A DNA stretch of 64,000 nucleotides. Origin: Flavobacteriales bacterium UBA5081 (GTDB lineage: Bacteria; Bacteroidota; Bacteroidia; Flavobacteriales_E; Vicingaceae). Under the pieces are notes generated by a model, which did not search any database, was not told where the DNA came from, and worked only from the letters and a program-made list of their open reading frames with translations. The DNA lies in the NCBI GenBank assembly GCA_002415785.1, contig DIAJ01000033.1:283530-347529 (forward strand). The letters run 5' to 3'. The position numbers were made by a program, and so were the translations under genes. Shown here piece by piece: positions 58,954 through 64,000 of this stretch (position 1 is the stretch's first letter; each line of letters begins with the position of its first letter).

Positions 58954-60669
58954 CTAGCTAAAATTTTGTTCAATTTCTTTGTAAACAAACTGCATCAGTT
59001 CACTGACGTACTTTTTAGAAAAGTCGAAAAATACTCCTGCAGCCTCATAAACTTCGTGAATACTTCTTGTATAACCCAAAGAAAGTGCATTTTTGTATTG
59101 CTCAATGGCCTTTTTAGGGTTTTCTCTGTAATTCTTCCAAATGGCAACTGCTCCTAATTGAGCCATACCATATTCTATATAATAGAACGGCACTTCAAAC
59201 AAATGCAACTGCTTTTGCCAAGCTCCTTTTTTATAATCTTCTAAACCTGACCAATCAATTTGCTTGCTGCCAAACTCATTCATTAATCCCACCCAATAAC
59301 TCTCTCTTTCTTCACCGCTGTGATTAGGGTGAGTATAAATCCAATGTTGAAATTTATCAATGGTCGCAATCCACGGTAATGTTCCCAACACATCTAATAA
59401 TTGATCTCTTTTTGCGCGCTTTAGATCCTCTCCATTGTCAAAAAACACATCCCAATGATCCATGCTGATTAGCTCCATACTCATGGATGCTAATTCTGCA
59501 ATCTCAGCAGTTAAACTTTTAAATTCAACTAATTCTAAAGGGTGTGTCAATACTGAATGAATTGCATGTCCTCCTTCATGTACCATAGTGGTAACATCGC
59601 GAAAAGCACCCACCGCATTCATAAAAATAAAAGGCAAGCCCGATTCGTAAAGCGGATAGTTAAACCCTCCGGGAGCTTTTCCCTTTTTGGATTCTAAATC
59701 CAGATGCTGTTTTTCGTTCATCTGTTTCAGGCATTCTCCAAAAAATGGATCAATGCGGTTAAAGCATTCAATGGTTTTATCGAGCAATTCTTTTCCATTT
59801 TCAAATGGCTTAAGGGGCTCTTTGCCCTCTATATCAACTGCCGTATCCCACGGTCTTAAATGGTCAACTTTTAATAGTTGTTTTCGTTTTTTTGCCATTT
59901 TATCGGCAAGCGGAACTACCGTTTCAGCGATTGATTGGTGAAACTCACTGCAATCTTCTGCTGTGTAGTCAAATCGCCCCATCGCTTTAAACATATAATC
60001 TCGATAATTATCGAAATTGGCATTTTGAGCTACTTTTTGTCTCAATTCTATAAGGTGATCAAATAGTTCGTTGAGTGCCTTTCGGTCAATAATTCGTCTG
60101 TCTTGAATTAAGCGATAAACTTTTTCACGCAACCCGCGATCTGTACTTTTTAGCATCTTCGCTGCTTGCTGCAAAGTATACTCTTTACCGTCCAACTCAA
60201 CGCTCATTTTCGCGGCAATCGCACCAAACTTCTGAGAATCCTCTTCCAGCTGAGTTAAAATTGGAATATTTTCTTCTCGAAAAAGCTCAATTTGCGTTTG
60301 CGTATTTTTCAGCATAATCGCATAGTCCGGCTCTTTACTAAGCTCTTTAAGGTATAGAGAATCGTTGAGTTTCCGATTTAAGGCATCCTCAAAAGGAGCA
60401 ATTTTGGGATTTATATTTTGAACGAAATGCTGAAAACTTTTCTGAAACTCCTCATTAGTTGTATCAATATTCATTCGAATATATCGCCAAGCAAACTCTT
60501 CTTCCAATACAGCCGAAAGCTCACTTCGGTCTCTCAACCATTGTTTTAAACTTTCTACGGAAGCTATTTCTCTTTCTTTTAACTCTTCAAAATAAGATTT
60601 GATCTTCTCCCATTCAAAAACAATTGAGTCACTAACAAAAGTTCTTTCTTTCTTCTCAATTCGCTGCAT
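58954..60669 (-). CDS. M3 family oligoendopeptidase
   Basis: The 571 residues match the M3 peptidases of the PepF type. The zinc motif is HEGGHAIHSVL (HExxH), with the third ligand Glu expected in SLTAEIAELASMSMEL. N-terminal helices (about 1-250) and the C-terminal VYEAAGVFFDFS segment are typical. It lacks a signal peptide and should act in the cytoplasm on short peptides. It lies between DUF5606 (12 bp) and purB (5 bp) on the minus strand. Physiological substrates are unknown. Confidence 0.93.
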   Translation of the reverse strand: MQRIEKKERTFVSDSIVFEWEKIKSYFEELKEREIASVESLKQWLRDRSELSAVLEEEFAWRYIRMNIDTTNEEFQKSFQHFVQNINPKIAPFEDALNRKLNDSLYLKELSKEPDYAIMLKNTQTQIELFREENIPILTQLEEDSQKFGAIAAKMSVELDGKEYTLQQAAKMLKSTDRGLREKVYRLIQDRRIIDRKALNELFDHLIELRQKVAQNANFDNYRDYMFKAMGRFDYTAEDCSEFHQSIAETVVPLADKMAKKRKQLLKVDHLRPWDTAVDIEGKEPLKPFENGKELLDKTIECFNRIDPFFGECLKQMNEKQHLDLESKKGKAPGGFNYPLYESGLPFIFMNAVGAFRDVTTMVHEGGHAIHSVLTHPLELVEFKSLTAEIAELASMSMELISMDHWDVFFDNGEDLKRAKRDQLLDVLGTLPWIATIDKFQHWIYTHPNHSGEERESYWVGLMNEFGSKQIDWSGLEDYKKGAWQKQLHLFEVPFYYIEYGMAQLGAVAIWKNYRENPKKAIEQYKNALSLGYTRSIHEVYEAAGVFFDFSKKYVSELMQFVYKEIEQNFS

Positions 60670-60681
60670 TAAGTTCTTTTT

Positions 60682-61227
60682 TTATTTTCCTTGAGTTTTC
60701 CTATTAGCTCCACCTTTGGGATTGGAAGTAGATTTGGCTTTCGGCTTTGCAGCTTTCTTATCCACAGCTTTCTTTTCCGTTTTTGCGGTTGAAGTTTTTG
60801 TAAGCTTTTTCTCTGCCTTTGCCTCTTTTTTGTCTGTTTCTTCTTCTTTTTCAAGCAGTCCCTTCTCTAAAAGCAGGTTAAACCATTGAAAAACTTTCTT
60901 AATATCAGAAGTATAGACTCTATCCTTATCGTAATTAGGCAATACTTTCTCAAACTCTGCCTCTAATTCTTTATTTGAGGACTTATGCGAAATGGCTTTT
61001 TCGCCTTTAGTGTGTGCCAACATTTTTTCAAAAACTTCTGTCAAAAGCACATCTTCTTCATAAGTGTAAATACTAATGTCTTCCAAAGAACTAATTCGCT
61101 CAGTTCCTTGAACCGGAAAGCGTTTGCCGTCAATTAATGATTCAACGATGATTCCACCTCTGCTTTGAGTAATAATTTTAGACAAAGCCGGTTTTCCTGA
61201 AATAGAAATAATGCCTGTAATGTTCAT
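60682..61227 (-). CDS. DUF5606 family protein
   Basis: The product has about 181 residues from ATG 61225-61227 (MNITGIISISGKPALSK). The open frame extends to 61305, but the family starts at this methionine, and a -7 box (TATTTTTG) lies inside the extra part. The N-terminal 130 residues are a compact domain (RGGIIVESLIDGKRFPV, then SISTYEE-like strands and helices) whose function is unknown. A lysine- and alanine-rich tail follows (about 130-181, KKEAKAEKKLTKTSTAKTEK). It heads an operon with the M3 peptidase and purB. The DUF5606 call is from memory of the family start. Confidence 0.85.
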   Translation of the reverse strand: MNITGIISISGKPALSKIITQSRGGIIVESLIDGKRFPVQGTERISSLEDISIYTYEEDVLLTEVFEKMLAHTKGEKAISHKSSNKELEAEFEKVLPNYDKDRVYTSDIKKVFQWFNLLLEKGLLEKEEETDKKEAKAEKKLTKTSTAKTEKKAVDKKAAKPKAKSTSNPKGGANRKTQGK

Positions 61228-61256
61228 GGTTTTAAGACGCTGTTTTTTTAGGGCAT

Positions 61257-61264
61257 CAAAAATA
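61257..61264 (-). promoter_or_regulatory. Putative -7 promoter box for the DUF5606-peptidase-purB operon
   Basis: The minus strand reads TATTTTTG, then ATGCC, matching TAnnTTTG, 29 bp upstream of the preferred start at 61227 and inside the longer frame. Confidence 0.5.
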
Positions 61265-61380
61265 CACATTTGGAATTGAAAAGTGTGTTGAAATGAAACA
61301 ACCAAACATTCATCAATTTCGTCATTAATTATTTACAGAAATGTTTACTTTAGTAAGCTGGATATATACCAAACTACTCA

Positions 61381-64000
61381 ATGAAAAAATATATACTAAT
61401 TCTAACGGCTAGCTTTACGCTTGCTCTTACTTTTCTAAACCCAACTACTGCAACTGCATCCCATTTAATGGGGGGTGAAATTACATGGGAGTGTCAATCC
61501 AATGGAGAGTACTTATTTACGTTTAAAGTGTATCGAGATTGTAGTGGGGCATCAAAATCCGCTCCCGAATTTTCCGGTTTAATTCAAATTCACAATTACC
61601 CTAACCCCGGGCAAGTTACAGGAGTTCCTTCCAGTCAATGGACAATTGTTTCAAATAGTGACATTGCACCGGATTGTGGTACAGCTGGGTTTAACTGTGC
61701 AAATGGCGATCCAGAGGCTGTTTTTGAGTATGTAAGACAGTTTAGTCGTCGATTGAATGGAACACCACCCTCAGCAGGATGGATTATCACCTATGATGAT
61801 GTAGCTAGAAATGCTAATGACAACATTCAAGGGCAACCGGGAGTAACACTTAGAGCGAAGATTTTACCGCATACAGGGACGGTCGCCGATACTTGCATTG
61901 ATAATTCTCCTCAATTTAGAGAAATTGCCACCAGCTTGGTGTGTTCGGGGCTCCCTTTTAAGTACAACCATAATGCTACTGATGATGAGCTAGACTCTTT
62001 AGTTTACGAGTGGGCAAGACCTTTAAATGCAATTAATACAAACCAACTTTACGTTGAAGGCAGTGTTCCTAACCCTGTAGCTTTTCAGAGTGGTTACTCA
62101 TATACCTCCCCATTTCCCGGAACTTCTCAAGATCCTAGAAACGTACCAGCTACATTAGATCCTAATACTGGAGAAATAAACTTAACCTCATTTACTCAAG
62201 GGAAATTTGTTTCAGTAGTAAAAGTAACTGCTTATAAATGCCAACAACCGGTCGCAGAAATCTACAGGGAATTACAATCTAATTTAGCAAATTCATCTGT
62301 TTGTTCCGGAAATGATGCTCCTATTATTCGACCGCCTTTTAGAGATGCAAGTGGTCAATATACACTCTGGAATGATACAGTTAGAGCAGGAGACTTTGTT
62401 TCATTTCCAATACAGATTCAAGACTTCACGAGTATCACACAGAGAGGTGGTGACTCAATCACATTATCAGCAACCGGCTTTCAATTTGGAGCAAATTACA
62501 CTAGCTCAACTACCGGCTGTCTAAATCCGCCATGTGCTACCTTAACAAGTACTCTTCCTCAAACCGGATTTGTTGGCGTGAGTAATACATTTTCTTGGCA
62601 AACTGATTGTCAGCACACTTCTTTTACCGATTTATGTGTTAGCGGACAAAACACCTATACTTTTGTGATCACAGCAGAAGATGACGTTTGCCCCTTACCC
62701 TTAAAGTCAATAGCAACTATCTCAATTACTGTGCTTGCTGACTCAGTAATCACCTCTCCGCTATTTCACTGTGTAGATGTTTTGCCAAATGGAGATGTTA
62801 ATTTAGATTGGAACATTACTCCAGACCCAAACAATTCATTTTCAGCATGGATGATTTATTCAGCAACCGATGAAAATGGTCCTTATAGTTTAGTTGATAG
62901 TGTTAAAACATACAATCAAAGTTCATACACCCACACCGGGGCAGGAGCAGATTCTCAGAGAAGATGGTATTATATTCGAAGCCGTTCCGGTTGTAGAGGA
63001 ATTGTGCAAAATGTGGCGCGCGATACAGTTTCTACCATTTTTGCGGAACCTATTTTAACTGAAGCATGCATTGGAGCAAATTGGAATCCCTTATCAGAAC
63101 CTAATCCTTCCGGCTCTGCAGCTCAATACAATGTTTATCGTGAATATCCTATAGGTAGTGGTTTTAGTCTTCAAACGTCTACTTCTCTAGATTCTCTTTG
63201 TGAAACTTTTACAGCTTGCGAAGACTCTGTCGCTTATCGAATAGAATTAGTTAACTCAACGGAAAGTTGCACCTCAACTTCCAATATTTTAGGCTTTCGT
63301 TTTGATCGAACACCGCAAACAGATTTTAGCTTTTCTGCGAATCCTTGCTTAGGTGTTCCGGTAAATTTTACCAATTTAACTACAGCAATAGGCGGCACAC
63401 CAACCTTTACATGGGATTTTGGCGACGGCTCACCTACTTCAACGGCTACAAACCCAACACATACCTACAGTGGTCCCGGACCATTTACGGTAACACTCAC
63501 TGCTTTAAATGGAGCAGGCTGCGACTCTACTATTAGCAAACAAATTTCTTTAGGTCCTGATGTTAATGCAGGTCCCGATACGGTTTTATGTCCCGGAAAC
63601 TCGGTACAAATTGGAGGACCTGCAAGCGGTGTTTCTCCACTTACATTTAATTGGTCGCCAACAGCTTCCTTAAATAATTCAAACTCTCAGTTCCCTTCTG
63701 CTTCACCTACTTCAACCACAACTTATACACTTACCGTAACTGATGCAAACGGTTGTAGCAATACCGATCAAGCAATAGTAACAGTTGTTCCTAACCCTTC
63801 AGCAGATGCTGGAGCAGATCGAACAATTTGTGCCGGAGACGATATTATGATTGGTGGCGCGCCGACAGGTCCTAGTGGAGCTACCTATCAATGGAGCAAT
63901 GCTGCATCTTTAGATGATCCTACAGACCCAAACCCAATGGCATCTCCTACAAGCACCACAACTTATACCGTTACAGTGTCTGTTGGTAATAATTGTACAG
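61381..64000 (+). CDS. Large secreted PKD-repeat protein (gliding-associated type), 3' end cut by window
   Basis: The frame is open from ATG 61381 to the window end (873 codons, no stop); I read it line by line. It starts with a signal peptide (MKKYILILTASFTLALTF), then SHLMGGEITWEC and FTFKVYRDCSG, the N-terminus of a known family of large T9SS-exported Bacteroidota proteins. A long Cys-containing beta region follows, then a PKD domain (around residue 675, TFTWDFGDGSP) and at least two repeats: DAGPDTVLCPGNSVQIGG, then DAGADRTICAGDDIMIGG, each ending TSTTTYTxTV. A gliding-motility-associated C-terminal domain is likely beyond the edge but is not seen. Confidence 0.92.
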   Translation, partial: MKKYILILTASFTLALTFLNPTTATASHLMGGEITWECQSNGEYLFTFKVYRDCSGASKSAPEFSGLIQIHNYPNPGQVTGVPSSQWTIVSNSDIAPDCGTAGFNCANGDPEAVFEYVRQFSRRLNGTPPSAGWIITYDDVARNANDNIQGQPGVTLRAKILPHTGTVADTCIDNSPQFREIATSLVCSGLPFKYNHNATDDELDSLVYEWARPLNAINTNQLYVEGSVPNPVAFQSGYSYTSPFPGTSQDPRNVPATLDPNTGEINLTSFTQGKFVSVVKVTAYKCQQPVAEIYRELQSNLANSSVCSGNDAPIIRPPFRDASGQYTLWNDTVRAGDFVSFPIQIQDFTSITQRGGDSITLSATGFQFGANYTSSTTGCLNPPCATLTSTLPQTGFVGVSNTFSWQTDCQHTSFTDLCVSGQNTYTFVITAEDDVCPLPLKSIATISITVLADSVITSPLFHCVDVLPNGDVNLDWNITPDPNNSFSAWMIYSATDENGPYSLVDSVKTYNQSSYTHTGAGADSQRRWYYIRSRSGCRGIVQNVARDTVSTIFAEPILTEACIGANWNPLSEPNPSGSAAQYNVYREYPIGSGFSLQTSTSLDSLCETFTACEDSVAYRIELVNSTESCTSTSNILGFRFDRTPQTDFSFSANPCLGVPVNFTNLTTAIGGTPTFTWDFGDGSPTSTATNPTHTYSGPGPFTVTLTALNGAGCDSTISKQISLGPDVNAGPDTVLCPGNSVQIGGPASGVSPLTFNWSPTASLNNSNSQFPSASPTSTTTYTLTVTDANGCSNTDQAIVTVVPNPSADAGADRTICAGDDIMIGGAPTGPSGATYQWSNAASLDDPTDPNPMASPTSTTTYTVTVSVGNNCT

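Noticed and set aside
60669..60854. Lysine-rich 61-codon frame in the DUF5606 tail
   Set aside because: It is an alternate frame of the low-complexity C-terminal tail and has no independent support.
61228..61305. 26-residue N-terminal extension of the DUF5606 protein
   Set aside because: It contains a TAnnTTTG box and does not resemble the family start.
62312..62524. Short plus-strand frames inside the PKD protein (also 63345-63536)
   Set aside because: They lie out of frame within the uninterrupted frame of the PKD protein.

Overview
The window looks like a chromosomal segment from a Bacteroidota, most likely a marine Flavobacteriales-type bacterium (Cryomorphaceae or Crocinitomicaceae-like). 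This rests on type IX secretion (T9SS) C-terminal sorting domains, a large PKD-repeat secreted protein of the gliding-associated kind, an LpxC-FabZ fusion, DUF3822, DUF5606 and DUF5723 proteins, a short cobalamin-free MutA, AT-rich DNA, and many upstream TAnnTTTG (-7) boxes with almost no Shine-Dalgarno sequences. It is mostly core genome. I see no rRNA, tRNA, CRISPR array, IS element or prophage.

Layout. 1-2.6 kb (-): the edge-truncated gene for a T9SS cargo protein and a lipoprotein, followed by about 0.6 kb without a convincing gene. 3.2-6.6 kb (-): methylmalonyl-CoA mutase mutAB. 6.7-19 kb (+): RelA/SpoT, a Fur-family regulator, purA, an OstA/LptA-like protein, then lpxD, lpxC-fabZ, lpxA, an ABC ATPase, efp, a second LpxD-like protein and a SpoIIE/PP2C phosphatase. 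19-26 kb: a small polysaccharide locus (O-antigen ligase/polymerase, two Wzz-like proteins and a flippase on -; a methyltransferase and a glycosyltransferase on +), then rnhB. 26.6-29.7 kb (+): a lipoprotein and a DUF5723 protein. 29.7-31.7 kb (-): a zinc-ribbon coiled-coil protein and a Nif3-like protein. 31.8-37.1 kb (+): lpxK, purine nucleoside phosphorylase, gatB, a TlpA-like lipoprotein and lpxH. 37.1-40.1 kb (-): a second T9SS cargo protein, gap and rpmH. 40.2-42 kb (+): an MsbA-like exporter. 42-44 kb (-): a pilin-like small protein, DUF3822 and rsmD. 44-48.8 kb: a RecD-like helicase, a hydrolase-OsmC fusion facing tpx, a lipoprotein and an alpha/beta hydrolase. 48.8-56.1 kb (-): monomeric isocitrate dehydrogenase, an M16 peptidase and dnaX. 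56.4-57.5 kb (+): rpsF-rpsR-rplI. 57.6-61.2 kb (-): DUF5606, an M3 peptidase and purB. 61.4 kb to the end (+): a large PKD-repeat protein cut by the window edge.

The genes share a few themes. Lipid A synthesis and export is represented by LpxA, LpxC-FabZ, LpxD, LpxH, LpxK, MsbA and an LptA-like protein, scattered over four loci; lpxB is absent. Purine metabolism has PurA, PurB and PNP. A surface-glycan locus and T9SS-exported proteins complete an envelope-heavy gene set.

The strongest unusual signal is in dnaX. An A10 run lies at the expected boundary between the gamma-like part and the tau-specific tail, and both alternative frames reach a stop within two to four codons. This is the arrangement expected for slippage-made gamma subunit. 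Other leads are a pilin-like/DUF3822 operon, an LpxD paralogue that lacks the second conserved histidine, several promoters so close to start codons that the mRNAs would be nearly leaderless, and a 16-bp perfect hairpin after tpx.
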